A stretch of 64,000 bases of DNA from Lodderomyces elongisporus. Its lineage: Eukaryota; Ascomycota; Pichiomycetes; Serinales; Debaryomycetaceae. The stretch spans positions 124,001 to 188,000 of the forward strand of contig NC_083673.1 in the NCBI RefSeq assembly GCF_030384665.1. Direction: 5' to 3'. The position numbers and the translations under genes are program-made. This document shows positions 48,308 through 59,325 of the stretch, one piece after another. Every line of letters begins with the position of its first letter. Position 1 is the stretch's first letter. Under the pieces are notes generated by a model. It was not told the origin of the DNA, made no database searches, and saw only the letters and a program-made list of their open reading frames with translations.

Positions 48308-49389
48308 TTTAGGTAATTTTTTTTGTTCAAAAAAGATGGGGGAAAAACATTAAATATTTGGAAAGGAATGCACTTGTATTCTTATCGTATATGCTTTTTT
48401 CTTTCGTACAAGAAGAAACCTTCTTGGTGCTGGTGCTTTTTTTCTGTGGAATAAGGATAACCTGGACAAACTTAAATACGTTATATCTCACTATCTAATG
48501 TATATATTTGAAACTGGTGAGTGATTGATAATTCTCTTCCCATCAAAATATGTATCCTATTTCCAGAACAGTTGGTAGCAGTAATTCCATTACCAACTCA
48601 ATCTAAGGGGCCCTGTATATAGCTGCCAATGTTTACATTTACACAAACACCTGGATCAAGTTGCGTAGAATTTTAATCTGCTTCAATTTTTTTTCGAGTT
48701 TTATTTTTTATTTATTTATTTATTTATTTAATTAATTTTTTTTTTTTTTGAAAATAAAAAAACCAAAATATCACAAGCTTAAAGTATTTGAAACGTAATA
48801 ACATTTATTTAGTAGATCCAAAGCTCATAACAAGTTGTACAGATACGTAGATCTGTTTATACAGAGATATCACCAACTTTCATTACCACATCGATCCACT
48901 AATAATCATAGTGATACTTTTTATTATTTTTTTTGTTTCTTTAATTTTTTTGCAATTCCTATATCAGACTGAATTTTTGTAATTGACAACCATATTGTTT
49001 AACTAAAGTAACAACAACTGCAACAACAACAACATCATCATCATCATCAACTACTACTGCTACAATAACGACAAAGGGACATTTGGTTCATTTTCTCACC
49101 ACTTTAAACACAATTGTACATATGCACTTACACTGAATGATTGTATCAGTTGGACTAGATCTTTAACCTGAATATTCAAATCAAGGAAACCGTTGTTTAT
49201 ATTTGTTAGTATAGATCATCCCTTATCATACACAAATAGACTGATACTAAAAAGTACAATAAAATACAATCAACTCATTAAGCAACCAATAACATCAATA
49301 CTAAAAATATTATATTATAAAGGCGAGAACACATTACATACTAGCATATCCAGTGGCAAGTGCAGTAACCAATTGAAGAGACTTTGGTG
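48308..49389. other. Divergent intergenic between the unrecognised gene and BNR1
   Basis: 1.08 kb, AT-rich, with a TTTA repeat near 48705-48730, CAA and CAT triplet runs near 49020-49045, and nothing that looks like a gene. Confidence 0.65.
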
Positions 49390-52300
49390 ATGGTCAAATC
49401 AGCTTTACAAACGACACAGATAAGTTATATGCCCAGTGAACCTTCTCCAGGAGTATCCAATGTTGCTATAACGGACTATAGAGATAAAAGACCTGATGAC
49501 AAAGTTGTGAATTACCTTTTTGAAAAATTATTATCGGTGAGAAACTTTTCAGCGCATGCTATTGACTCTTTGCGAAAGCAAACCATAGATAGAAAGTGGG
49601 AGTTGGTAGTTAGGGAACACGAAACCAACGCATCATTTGACATGTCGAACTTACCTAAACTATCAAGTCTATTAGAAGCTTCTTCTACGGGACACCTGCA
49701 ACTGCGGCAACAATCTTACCAAATACCACGCGGGAACGAATCTCAATCAACATTTAACTCATCTTCTGAAGACGCTGTTTCTCTTCTGCATCGAGATAAC
49801 TCAAATTCCGATCAGTCAAATACTTTCAAAAAACTGAATCAAATTGCCAAACTAGAGAACGATAAACACAAGGATGGAACTCCCGAATGGTATGTGTCGC
49901 GTATTATGGCGGGAAAATTGACTGTAAAAGATTTGAAAAAGCTTGAAAAACGATTAAACATTGAAAACATTACCACTGAACAAAGTGCAACCTGGATTCA
50001 AAGTTTTCTTATCGCGCAGGGGGAAAGCGCACTAGCGGTTATCTTGGCCAAAATTGGCAAGAAGACTATCAAGTCCAACGAAGAATTTGACAAGGAATAT
50101 CTTTTAGTCAAATGTCTCCTGCATATCATCAATTTTGAAAGTGGAGAAGAGATGGGCAAAGTGGTACTAAATGACAAAGACGTGTTGAGAAACAAAAGCA
50201 TATTGGTCAAGGCACTAATTCACGCCATAATTTCACCGAGATTGACCACCAGAATCTTAGTGACACAGGTATTGGCGACATTGTTGCATTATTGTCACAG
50301 TGAAGTCTATCACGTCATTGTTCACCAATTTCGAAGTTTACAAACCGATTCTCATTACAACAATAGTAACAACAACAACAAAAGCAGCAAGGAACACGGT
50401 CATAATCGAATTGGACTGAGATTTCAAACTTGGATAGCTACTTTTGAAGCCACGCTTTCAAAAGGTACATGGAGTAGTAAATTTAGTGCAAACTTACGCA
50501 ATTATATAACAATCACCTTGGTTTTGATCAACTATATTGTGAACCTTGCAGGTTCAGTGAAGAATAGGATGTCAGTGCGTCATGAATTAAATGATGCTCA
50601 TATCTTGAAAGTATTTGAAAAGATTAAGAAATTTGGAGACGAGAAGATAACAAATGAGTTAGAATGTTACGAATATTACGCCATTGAAGATAATGAACTT
50701 TTACTCGAGGAAAAAAAGAGATTGAATAGAAAAGGTCTACCTCAACTACCCACTGCAGTTAATGCTGAGGAATTGTTTGAAAATATTAGTCTGTCTGAAT
50801 ATGATAGTTTACTCGAAGAAGCAAGTTCAGGAAGCTATAGTAGCACCACCTTGGATTTGCCGTATGTGGAAAATATAGCAGTGCAAGTGGTGCAACAACT
50901 GCTGCATCAACAACTACCGCAACAACACCTGCAACAACAACCGCAACAACACCTGCAACAACTACCGCAACAACACCTGCAACAACTACAACTGCTGCTG
51001 CCGCTGCGTCAACCATCAGGATACGATGGCACTGAAGTTCCAGAAACTTTGGAGCCTCCAAAGAGTCTAAATAGGAGATTGGGCGATGTATTTACCAAAC
51101 TTGTCGAGCTAGAAGATACCACACCACCAAACACCTCGAATTATGCAACAAAGAATATAATTGCTCTAATGGAATGCATGCTTGACCAATTAACAACTGG
51201 AACGTTGACGAAGAATGGTGAGATATCAAGTGTTACAATTCAACGATTAATTGATGGTTTGTCATCGGAAATGATTGCACGGACGGCTGTAGCAGAGTCG
51301 CGTAAGCTAGAACGAGAAGTCCAAAGATTGAAAGAGATCAATATTCATTTAAGCAAAACCTTGAAAGAAACTAAACTAAACTCAAAACAAGTTCAAGAAA
51401 AATTACAGCTGCAACTGCAACTGCAAGAACAATTGAAAGAACAAGTGAACATACCTATAGAATATACTTATCAAGCAGAGGAAATTGCTCAACAAAAGAA
51501 ACAAATATCTTTGCTACAAAGACAGGTGAAAACTTTGGAAGAAGATAGGAGTAGAATATTCCGCAACAAAACCGTGAATACTTCACTTGATGATCTTAGC
51601 TCCAATAGGTTAGGTAAAGATACTTTAAATAAATCAGGCGTTGCTAACATTGAGTCACTGGCGAATGAGTTCAAAGTAGGCGAGTTGAGTGATCGGTCTG
51701 GGACAATTCAACGACCACCCACCCCACCTGGCTTATTTATGAAGAAAACTAATTCAAGAAGTTCTAAAAATTCTGCAAGTTCAAGCACTCAAGGCAGTCC
51801 TGTTCGGTCTAATCAAAGATTAAATGCTGGATCACCATTAATTCTGGAACATGCATTTTTTGCACATATTAGAAACGAAAGAAAAAATCCTCTAAATAAA
51901 GAGGGAAACTTGCCAGTTAACGCAAGTTCTTCAAAATCTACATCCAACAATGGATTATCGCAACTTGAGCTGCTATCAAATGTTGATAGCAATGAGCAAC
52001 AAGCTACGGTGCAGACTAACTCCACTGATGCTTTGCGTACAACGTTGACACCTTCTTCTGCTTTGTCTTTTGTTCCCCCTGCTCCTCCGGCACCACCAAT
52101 ACCGGGTTTTATGAAAGTATCATCATCACCACCATCATCATCACATCCTCAACCTTTAGGCAATGCAACACCTATCGGTAATCAGGCATCTCCACCACAG
52201 CCACAGCCACCGTCACCTCCGCCTCCTCCTCCGCCTCCTCCGCCTTCATTGATTCCATTTGGTGCACCACCTCCTCCCCCTCCTCCCCCTCCTCCCCCTC

Positions 52301-54309
52301 CTCCACCTTCTCCTCCGCCACCTTTACCACAGCCTACTTCTAATGGTGACAAATCTAATATGACACCAACAACACCATCATCGCCAGTTTCATCAAACAT
52401 TTCAACCACTGCTGTTACTCAATCTCAAAACAAAATCAACGAATTTCGACCAAAAACAAAGTTGAAACAATTACACTGGCACAAATTAAATAATATTGAC
52501 AATACTTTTTGGCAAGATATTGAAGAGTCCGAACTTTCAAAAGAACTTTTGCGACAAGGTGTTTTCGAAGAAATTGAAAAACTGTTTGCTGCAAGTCTTC
52601 CTAAGCTGAAGAAACTGGGGATGCTTGACAGCAATGGTAACCCAACATCTTCTTCATCCTCTTCTCTTCTTTCTTTATCATCAACAGCAGCAACAGCAAC
52701 AGGAGCAACAACTACCTCGGCTGAAATGAGGAAAGTAAGCATCTTATCTCGCGACCTTGCTCAAGAATTTGGGATCAACTTACATATGTATTCAAATGAC
52801 AGTGTGGAAAAATTTGTGTCCAAAGTCTTGAGATGTTCACTGGATATAACTGAAAATATCAGTGTTATTGAATTTTTCAATAGTGATGCAATGAATGAAA
52901 TTAGCGATACTTTGACGAAAAAGTTCAAGCCATACTCATTAGATTTTTTGGGAGACAAGAAAGAACCAGAAAAGGATCCTAATGAGTTAGAGAGAGCAGA
53001 CAGAATATTCTTGGAATTGAGTTTCAATTTGAGACATTATTGGAGAGCAAGATCTAGAGCACTTTTGTTTACCCAAACGTATGCAAAAGATGATCAAGAC
53101 TTGAAACAAAAACTAAGAAACATTGATCGTTGCTGTACAGTACTAAAAGAGTCGGAGAGCATTCGAAATGTTTTGGGGGTATTGAAAGTGCTTGGTAATT
53201 TTATGAACGAAGCTTCAAAGCAAGCACATGGGTTCAAGTTGGAAACATTGCAAAGACTAAAACTTATGAAGGATGAACTGAACTCCATGAGTTTCTTGCA
53301 CCATCTCGAAAAAATTCTACGACAATCATTTCCAGATTTTTGTTCCTTTGTCGACGACCTCAGTGTATTAAATGATGTTCAAAATCTCTCTCTTGATCAG
53401 TTGGAACTTGATTGTAACGAGATGACCAAATCCGTCAAGATAATTACAGATGCCATGGAAAAGGGGAAACTTAGTCGCAAGAGTGAATTGCATCCTTCTG
53501 ATCGTATTTTAACGGTTATTGCAAATCCTATGCAAAAGGCAAAAGAGAGAATTGCGTTGTTGCAGACACACTTGAAACGTACAATGGCACAAGTTGCATC
53601 GCTTATGACTTATTTTGGTGAGGATCCGAGCAATGTTGGTAGTAGAGATTCTTTTTTCGCCAAATTTGTCACGTTTGTCGATGAGTTCAAGAAAGCACAC
53701 ATTGAAAATGTACAAAAGGAGGAAGAGTTAAAGATTTATGAAGCTAGGAAGAAGAAAATTCAAAATAATATTGACATAAATGAGAGCAAGAAAAAAAGTA
53801 ATGAAGTAAACGAAAATATTGAAAATATTGAAAATATCGAAGATAATGAAGATAAAAATTTTGTCGACTCCGTAGAGGAGTCATCTGCAGTGATTGATTC
53901 GCTTATGGCGAAATTAAGAGCCGATACAAAGAAAGGTTTCAAGGGGATAAAGGATAGAGAGACTAGGCGTGCTCGATACAAATTGATGAATGCAAATTCC
54001 GTCACACCGACATCTACAAATGATGATATAGATGCCAATACAGTTACAGTTGTAACTAAACCTGTTGTTTTATTGGCTGAAATTGATTCAAATGTTGCTG
54101 AGCCCATCGAATATAAGAGCGTTAATAATCTAAAAAGGCGAATGACATCGAGGAGAAAGAATGCCCCGGATGTTGCTGCTTTTGCACGAACGGATCTGGA
54201 ACTCACGAGGGCACAAACAATGTTGTATCATCTTCGAAAAGAAAATATTCTGGCAGGAACAGAAAATATTTCCATAGACGAGGAAACGAAAAAAAAAAGT
54301 TTACAGTAA
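49390..54309 (+). CDS. BNR1: Formin Bnr1
   Basis: 1639 residues from ATG 49390. Domains in order: GTPase-binding/FH3 region (about 25-440; DDKVVNYLFEKLL, RKWELV), a Gln-rich repeat (about 505-535), a coiled coil (about 620-710), a proline-rich FH1 with runs of 10 and 14 Pro (about 937-985), FH2 (about 1017-1440; KLKQLHWHKLNNID, SILSRDLAQEFGINLHMYS, ADRIFLELSFNLRHYWRARS) and a C-terminal autoregulatory-like region (SLMAKLRADTKK, then RAQTMLYHLRKEN). FH2 and tail blocks agree with S. cerevisiae Bnr1 rather than Bni1. Formins nucleate and elongate unbranched actin cables; Bnr1 works at the bud neck. Residues near 1477-1488 are Glu-Asn-Ile repeats. Confidence 0.9.
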   Translation: MVKSALQTTQISYMPSEPSPGVSNVAITDYRDKRPDDKVVNYLFEKLLSVRNFSAHAIDSLRKQTIDRKWELVVREHETNASFDMSNLPKLSSLLEASSTGHLQLRQQSYQIPRGNESQSTFNSSSEDAVSLLHRDNSNSDQSNTFKKLNQIAKLENDKHKDGTPEWYVSRIMAGKLTVKDLKKLEKRLNIENITTEQSATWIQSFLIAQGESALAVILAKIGKKTIKSNEEFDKEYLLVKCLLHIINFESGEEMGKVVLNDKDVLRNKSILVKALIHAIISPRLTTRILVTQVLATLLHYCHSEVYHVIVHQFRSLQTDSHYNNSNNNNKSSKEHGHNRIGLRFQTWIATFEATLSKGTWSSKFSANLRNYITITLVLINYIVNLAGSVKNRMSVRHELNDAHILKVFEKIKKFGDEKITNELECYEYYAIEDNELLLEEKKRLNRKGLPQLPTAVNAEELFENISLSEYDSLLEEASSGSYSSTTLDLPYVENIAVQVVQQLLHQQLPQQHLQQQPQQHLQQLPQQHLQQLQLLLPLRQPSGYDGTEVPETLEPPKSLNRRLGDVFTKLVELEDTTPPNTSNYATKNIIALMECMLDQLTTGTLTKNGEISSVTIQRLIDGLSSEMIARTAVAESRKLEREVQRLKEINIHLSKTLKETKLNSKQVQEKLQLQLQLQEQLKEQVNIPIEYTYQAEEIAQQKKQISLLQRQVKTLEEDRSRIFRNKTVNTSLDDLSSNRLGKDTLNKSGVANIESLANEFKVGELSDRSGTIQRPPTPPGLFMKKTNSRSSKNSASSSTQGSPVRSNQRLNAGSPLILEHAFFAHIRNERKNPLNKEGNLPVNASSSKSTSNNGLSQLELLSNVDSNEQQATVQTNSTDALRTTLTPSSALSFVPPAPPAPPIPGFMKVSSSPPSSSHPQPLGNATPIGNQASPPQPQPPSPPPPPPPPPPSLIPFGAPPPPPPPPPPPPPPSPPPPLPQPTSNGDKSNMTPTTPSSPVSSNISTTAVTQSQNKINEFRPKTKLKQLHWHKLNNIDNTFWQDIEESELSKELLRQGVFEEIEKLFAASLPKLKKLGMLDSNGNPTSSSSSSLLSLSSTAATATGATTTSAEMRKVSILSRDLAQEFGINLHMYSNDSVEKFVSKVLRCSLDITENISVIEFFNSDAMNEISDTLTKKFKPYSLDFLGDKKEPEKDPNELERADRIFLELSFNLRHYWRARSRALLFTQTYAKDDQDLKQKLRNIDRCCTVLKESESIRNVLGVLKVLGNFMNEASKQAHGFKLETLQRLKLMKDELNSMSFLHHLEKILRQSFPDFCSFVDDLSVLNDVQNLSLDQLELDCNEMTKSVKIITDAMEKGKLSRKSELHPSDRILTVIANPMQKAKERIALLQTHLKRTMAQVASLMTYFGEDPSNVGSRDSFFAKFVTFVDEFKKAHIENVQKEEELKIYEARKKKIQNNIDINESKKKSNEVNENIENIENIEDNEDKNFVDSVEESSAVIDSLMAKLRADTKKGFKGIKDRETRRARYKLMNANSVTPTSTNDDIDANTVTVVTKPVVLLAEIDSNVAEPIEYKSVNNLKRRMTSRRKNAPDVAAFARTDLELTRAQTMLYHLRKENILAGTENISIDEETKKKSLQ
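50914..50985 (+). repeat. 24-bp tandem repeat within BNR1, 3 units
   Basis: Three copies of CTA/CAA-CCG-CAA-CAA-CAC-CTG-CAA-CAA in frame. Together with flanking codons there are nine CTG codons in about 45, so the decoded protein is Ser- rather than Leu-rich if CTG is Ser. Confidence 0.95.
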
Positions 54310-55011
54310 ATTAAGATAGAATGATTTAGAGATTGAAAATTGATATTCAAATAATTAAATATATAAAGATAGATAGATGGGTAGATGGAGAGATGGAGAG
54401 ATGGAGGTATACGTGATAAAATTAGCATATAGTAAAGCATTTAGTGGACGAGACTCAACCACCTTTTAATAACATGTTATAGCCGCATCTTGCGAATCGA
54501 CAACACACTGAGATAAGAAATTAGAGAACCAAAATACAATCGTTAATTTTAACTTTTTTTTGCACTAATTTCATTTTCCTATTCATTTTATTTTTTTTGC
54601 AGTAATTTTATTTTTTTCTTCCCTTTTTTTTATTATTTTATTATTTTTTCTTTTTTCTTTTTTCTTCGTAACTCTAACGTATAAACCGTTGTGCGTCAAA
54701 ACGTGAGTCAACATGCGCAAATTTCTTGTCCTTCACGGTAGAGAGATTTGCGTTTTGAAAAATTTCAAGTTCTTGAGAGAAGAGGTGTTACTAACAACGT
54801 CATCATCATCATCATCATCGTTGTCGTCTTCTTATTTACTATCTTCTTATCAACTACACTTTCGTTAGGATTACTATTACCACTATTGTGAGCAATACCC
54901 ACAATTTTTGAGACATAGTTTTTTTATCCTTTTTTTTGCTTCCCTTTCCCTTTTTTTTTTCGTCTTTGGAAATTTTGTTACAACTAAAGAAGATTGATCA
55001 CTACAATATAA
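54310..55011. other. Intergenic: BNR1 3' flank and MIS1 promoter
   Basis: 702 bp with GATA/GAGATG repeats near 54368-54402, T runs, a Gcn4-type site at 54704-54710 and a TCA triplet run near 54800-54820. Confidence 0.65.
54704..54710. promoter_or_regulatory. Gcn4-type site (TGAGTCA) upstream of MIS1
   Basis: A perfect TGAGTCA 302 bp before the MIS1 ATG. Gcn4 binds TGA(C/G)TCA and activates amino-acid and one-carbon genes; use here is inferred. Confidence 0.4.
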
Positions 55012-57978
55012 ATGTTGAGGCATAGGGTTAATTCAAGGCTTCTCAAAGCCACACTTTTGCAACTGCAGAGGTCGTTTTCTCAGTCCAGAGTACACTTTGA
55101 TGCAGTTGTTGTGTCAGGAACAAAATTAGCAGCCAAGATACGTAATGATATTGCTGAAAAGGTGCTTGCTTACAATAAAGAGCATTTCGGAGTTCATGAC
55201 ACAGCATTTGATAAATTGAAATTCAAGCCAAGTTTAACGATTGTTCAAGTTGGATCGAGGCCAGATTCTTCTGCATACGTCAAATCTAAATTGAAAGCTG
55301 CTGAGAAATCCAATATCAGCTCAAACTTGATCAAACTTGATGAGAATATCAGTCAGGATGATTTGGTCGATGAGATTGAACGTTTGAACAAGGATCCTAA
55401 AGTGCATGGTATACTTATACAATTACCTTTACCAAAGCACATTGATGAAACTTTAGTTACCAACTCAGTGGTTACTGAGAAGGATGTTGATGGTTTCCAT
55501 AACTACAACGTTGGTCAGTTATCCAAAAGAGGAGGTACTCCACATTTCAAGCCATGTACCCCCAATGGTATCATTGAGTTGATCAAAACTACGGGAATCG
55601 AATTGAGAGGTAAAAATGCAGTTGTTATTGGAAGATCAGACATTGTCGGTACCCCAGTGGCAACCATGTTGAGAAATGAGGACTGTACAGTAACAATCTG
55701 TCACCGTCACACAAAGGATTTGGCTGAAGTAGTTGCTCGTGCAGACATTGTTATTGCTGCAGTTGGTATACCCGAATATGTCAATGCTTCGTGGGTGAAA
55801 GATGGTGCCGTTGTTATTGATGTGGGAATTAACTATAAAGACGATCCAACAGCAAAGAATGGTAAGAAATTGGTGGGAGATGTTGCCTACGATGAGGTTG
55901 CCAAGAAAGCAGGATATATAACACCCGTTCCAGGTGGAGTTGGACCAATGACTGTGGCAATGTTGTGCTCTAACGTGTATGATGCAGCAGTCTTGCATGC
56001 ACAAAAGGCGCATGAGCATAGATTCACTGTTCTTCCATTAAAATTGGAGTCACCAGTTCCTTCGGATATAGACATTTCTAGAGCTCAAAAGCCCAAGGTG
56101 ATTACAAAAATTGCTAAAGAATTGGGTATCATTGACCGCGAGTTGGAACCCTATGGTCATTATAAAGCAAAGGTTGACACCAAAGCGGTCATTGAAAGAT
56201 TAGATGAACAAGTTGAAGGCTCCGTTGATGATAAAGGTCACTATGTATTGGTTGCTGGTATCACTCCTACTCCATTGGGTGAAGGTAAATCAACTACGAC
56301 CATGGGTTTGGCGCAAGCTCTCGGTGCACAATTGGGCTATAATTCAATTGCCAATGTTAGACAACCATCAATGGGTCCAACCTTTGGTGTCAAAGGTGGA
56401 GCAGCCGGTGGAGGATATGCTCAAGTAATTCCAATGGATGAATTCAATATGCACTTGACTGGTGACATCCATGCGATTTCTGCTGCCCAAAACTTGCTTT
56501 GTGCTGCCGTGGATACAAGAATGTTCCATGAGGCAACTTCAAAATCTGTTGGTGGCTTTTACAAGAGACTCGTGCCAACTAAGAAGGGTCTGAGAAGTTT
56601 TACTCCATCAATGTTGAAAAGATTGCAGAAGTTGGGTATCAACAAGACCAACCCAAATGACTTGACTCCAGAGGAGATTGAAAAATTCGCTATATTAAAC
56701 ATTGATCGCGATTCGATCACAATCAAAAGAGTTGTCGACTGTAATGACCGTTTTGTTAGAGAAATAACAATCGGAGAAGGTAAGAACGAGGCAAGCAAGT
56801 ACCCACCTAGAAAGACAGGTATGGACATTACTGTTGCTAGTGAGTTGATGGCTATTTTGGCTCTTTCAAACTCGTTGACAGATTTGAGGGATAGAGTTGG
56901 AAGGATCGTGATTGGAACTCAAAAGAAAACCGGAGATGCAATCACTGCCGAGGATATCGGAGTTGCCGGTGCCATCACCGCATTATTGAAGGATGCTATT
57001 AAGCCAAATTTGATGCAAACAATTGAAGGAACGCCCGTATTTGTTCATGCAGGTCCATTTGCCAACATTTCTATTGGGGCATCGTCCGTAGTTGCAGACA
57101 AAGTTGCCTTGAAATTAACATCACCATCAAACCCAATTAATAATGGTGAGGCTGGTTTTGTAGTAACTGAAGCTGGTTTTGATTTCACAATGGGTGGAGA
57201 AAGATTTTTCAATATCAAATGTAGAAGCTCGGGATTGAAACCAGACACAGTTGTCTTGGTTGCCACTACAAGAGCTTTGAAATTGCATGGAGGAGCCCCA
57301 GATGTCAAGCCAGGTCAATCATTACCAGCGGAATATGTTAATGAAAACTTGGAATTCTTGGAAAAAGGATGTGCAAATTTGGCCAAGCAAATTTCAAACA
57401 TTAAGCAATACAATGTGCCCGTTGTTGTTGCAATTAATCAATTTGAAACTGACTCGGAAAGAGAGATTGACTTGATTCAAAAGTTGGCCGTAGAGGCGGG
57501 TGCTGATTTTGCTGTGCAGTCAAACCACTGGGCCAAAGGTGGTTTGGGTGCCAAGAAATTGGCAGAAGCTGTGGTTGATGCTGTTAAACTTGCCCCATCA
57601 GGAGAACAAAAGTTTTTGTACGACGTCAATGATTCAGTTGAAAACAAGTTGAAAGCTATTGCCACCAAGATGTATGGTGCCAAGGATATTGAATTGTCAC
57701 CATTGGCAAAACTGCAAATTGAAGCATACACAAAACAAGGGTTTGACAAGTTGCCAATTTGTATAGCCAAGACCCAGTATTCATTATCACATGACCCTGC
57801 ATTGAAGGGTGTGCCAACTGGATTTACAGTGCCAATCAGAGAGGTTAGATGCTCAGCTGGTGCTGGATACTTGTATGCTTTGGCTGCCGAAATTATGACC
57901 ATTCCAGGTTTGCCTACTCATGCCGGATTCATGAACGTTGAAGTGAATGAAGATGGTCAAATTGAAGGATTATTCTAA
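55012..57978 (+). CDS. MIS1: Mitochondrial C1-tetrahydrofolate synthase
   Basis: 988 residues in the trifunctional C1-THF synthase layout. The first about 28 residues (MLRHRVNSRLLKATLLQLQR...) are basic and amphipathic, a mitochondrial presequence, separating it from the cytosolic Ade3 type. The dehydrogenase/cyclohydrolase domain (about 30-330) has the catalytic Tyr-Lys segment SSAYVKSKLKAAEKS and PGGVGPMTVAM. The formate-THF ligase domain (about 345-988) has the nucleotide loop GEGKSTTTMG (423-432), and the C-terminus KTQYSLSHDP...EGLF is strongly conserved. It interconverts 10-formyl-, methenyl- and methylene-THF and makes or uses formate for purine synthesis and initiator Met-tRNA formylation. 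Confidence 0.95.
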   Translation: MLRHRVNSRLLKATLLQLQRSFSQSRVHFDAVVVSGTKLAAKIRNDIAEKVLAYNKEHFGVHDTAFDKLKFKPSLTIVQVGSRPDSSAYVKSKLKAAEKSNISSNLIKLDENISQDDLVDEIERLNKDPKVHGILIQLPLPKHIDETLVTNSVVTEKDVDGFHNYNVGQLSKRGGTPHFKPCTPNGIIELIKTTGIELRGKNAVVIGRSDIVGTPVATMLRNEDCTVTICHRHTKDLAEVVARADIVIAAVGIPEYVNASWVKDGAVVIDVGINYKDDPTAKNGKKLVGDVAYDEVAKKAGYITPVPGGVGPMTVAMLCSNVYDAAVLHAQKAHEHRFTVLPLKLESPVPSDIDISRAQKPKVITKIAKELGIIDRELEPYGHYKAKVDTKAVIERLDEQVEGSVDDKGHYVLVAGITPTPLGEGKSTTTMGLAQALGAQLGYNSIANVRQPSMGPTFGVKGGAAGGGYAQVIPMDEFNMHLTGDIHAISAAQNLLCAAVDTRMFHEATSKSVGGFYKRLVPTKKGLRSFTPSMLKRLQKLGINKTNPNDLTPEEIEKFAILNIDRDSITIKRVVDCNDRFVREITIGEGKNEASKYPPRKTGMDITVASELMAILALSNSLTDLRDRVGRIVIGTQKKTGDAITAEDIGVAGAITALLKDAIKPNLMQTIEGTPVFVHAGPFANISIGASSVVADKVALKLTSPSNPINNGEAGFVVTEAGFDFTMGGERFFNIKCRSSGLKPDTVVLVATTRALKLHGGAPDVKPGQSLPAEYVNENLEFLEKGCANLAKQISNIKQYNVPVVVAINQFETDSEREIDLIQKLAVEAGADFAVQSNHWAKGGLGAKKLAEAVVDAVKLAPSGEQKFLYDVNDSVENKLKAIATKMYGAKDIELSPLAKLQIEAYTKQGFDKLPICIAKTQYSLSHDPALKGVPTGFTVPIREVRCSAGAGYLYALAAEIMTIPGLPTHAGFMNVEVNEDGQIEGLF

Positions 57979-58215
57979 TCGATGAAGAAAAAGAAAAAAG
58001 AGAGAGAGCGATTTGATTGATTCTATACTTCTTTAAACCCGCCTAGCTTTGTATATTATTAAAAGCGAAATAATAGAACATTTTATAGACAGTACACTTC
58101 CACGTATATCAAAAACTTGATACATACTAACTAGAACGAAAAAAAAAAAGAAAAAAAAAAACGAAAAAGAAGAAAAAGAAGAAGAAATAATAAAATTTGG
58201 GTACTTTTCCCACAT

Positions 58216-58881
58216 CTAAGTCCAGGTTTTTGCATCATCAATTGCGTGGTTTCCACTAGCAATGTTGAAAGATTTCCCAAACGTATCTTCGAAATTGAGA
58301 ACATCAAGCAATACTTGGGCAACATCAGCTCTTGGGATCTTGCCGATATCCTCCTTTAAGTCTTTCAATACTTTGATCTTACCAGTTGGTTCGTCATCGG
58401 TCAAGTGTGTAGGCTTGATAATGGTGTATTGTAATTTCTCCCCAAATTCATTGATCAAGATTCTATCAGCATAGTGTTTCGAAATATAGTAATCTCTAAG
58501 ACCCGACTTGGCACCAAACTCACGGATCTCAGCATGGATGGCACTAACTAAAACAAGTCTCTTGACATTTGCAGCAACACTAGCTTCAAATGTCTTGACC
58601 ACCCCATCAAGATCAACTTGAAGGAGATTCTTACCAGCAGAACCCACAGTGAGGATAATTGCATCATGACCTTTGATAGCTGTAGTGAGATCCGAAACTG
58701 ATGCATCATCGAGTGTAAGGTTTGTAGTTTTGACATTGGAATGCGACACCGCTTTAGCCTGTTCATCATTACGAACCACGGCTGTGGCTTGAATCGATGA
58801 GTTTTTGGCAATGAGCTTAATCAAGTGCTGGCCAATTTTGCCATGAGCACCAAATACGATAATATTCTTGAATGAGGACAT
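58216..58881 (-). CDS. NAD(P)-binding Rossmann-fold protein, YMR090W-like
   Basis: 221 residues of the atypical SDR/NmrA-like class. The N-terminal IIVFGAHGKIGQHLIKLI is the dinucleotide-binding GxxGxxG loop; DAIILTVGSAGKN and LVLVSAIHA follow, and YYISKHYADRIL supplies a Tyr-Lys pair in the place expected for SDR chemistry. Overall similarity is to S. cerevisiae YMR090W, a cytoplasmic protein of unknown reaction. Convergent with MIS1, 237 bp between stops. Two CACGTG E-boxes lie upstream. Substrate unknown. Confidence 0.85.
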   Translation of the reverse strand: MSSFKNIIVFGAHGKIGQHLIKLIAKNSSIQATAVVRNDEQAKAVSHSNVKTTNLTLDDASVSDLTTAIKGHDAIILTVGSAGKNLLQVDLDGVVKTFEASVAANVKRLVLVSAIHAEIREFGAKSGLRDYYISKHYADRILINEFGEKLQYTIIKPTHLTDDEPTGKIKVLKDLKEDIGKIPRADVAQVLLDVLNFEDTFGKSFNIASGNHAIDDAKTWT

Positions 58882-59177
58882 TTTTCAGTAAGGTATTGAA
58901 GAAAGATGAAATGAGTTGTTGGATAAATAAGGAAATAGCAATTTGAAGCAGGAAAAAAAGAAAAAGAAAAAAAAACTTGGAAATCCCTCTATATATGTAT
59001 ATATTGGTGGGTGTTTCTGTGTGTGTTTGCTTGTAAGTGTGTGTATTTAAATATGAATGTATATATATTTGAAAATCCGGAGTTTGTCAAATGTGTGGAG
59101 TTTGAAATATAATTGCTCTCTCATATTCATTTTGTTTCTTGCTTTTGAATAAAAAATTTGGCAGCCACAGCTGATGT

Positions 59178-59183
59178 CACGTG
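59178..59183. promoter_or_regulatory. E-box CACGTG upstream of YMR090W-like gene
   Basis: Palindromic CACGTG in GTCACGTGC, about 300 bp before the ATG. Bound by Cbf1/Tye7-type bHLH factors in yeasts; use inferred. Confidence 0.35.
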
Positions 59184-59325
59184 CTGGAAAACATAGTAGC
59201 CTTCTTGTCTGCAAGCAATCTTTGACTTGCAAGTACTATATTGCAAGGTAAAAAAAAAAGAGTAAACGATTTATGAAATGGTAGTTGCTGGTTCAAAAAA
59301 ATTGGTATTTACTTAAATCTAGGGT

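Noticed and set aside
58125..58135. TACTAACTAG after MIS1 as an intron end
   Set aside because: The AG is only a few bases from the branch sequence, with no donor and no coding on either side.
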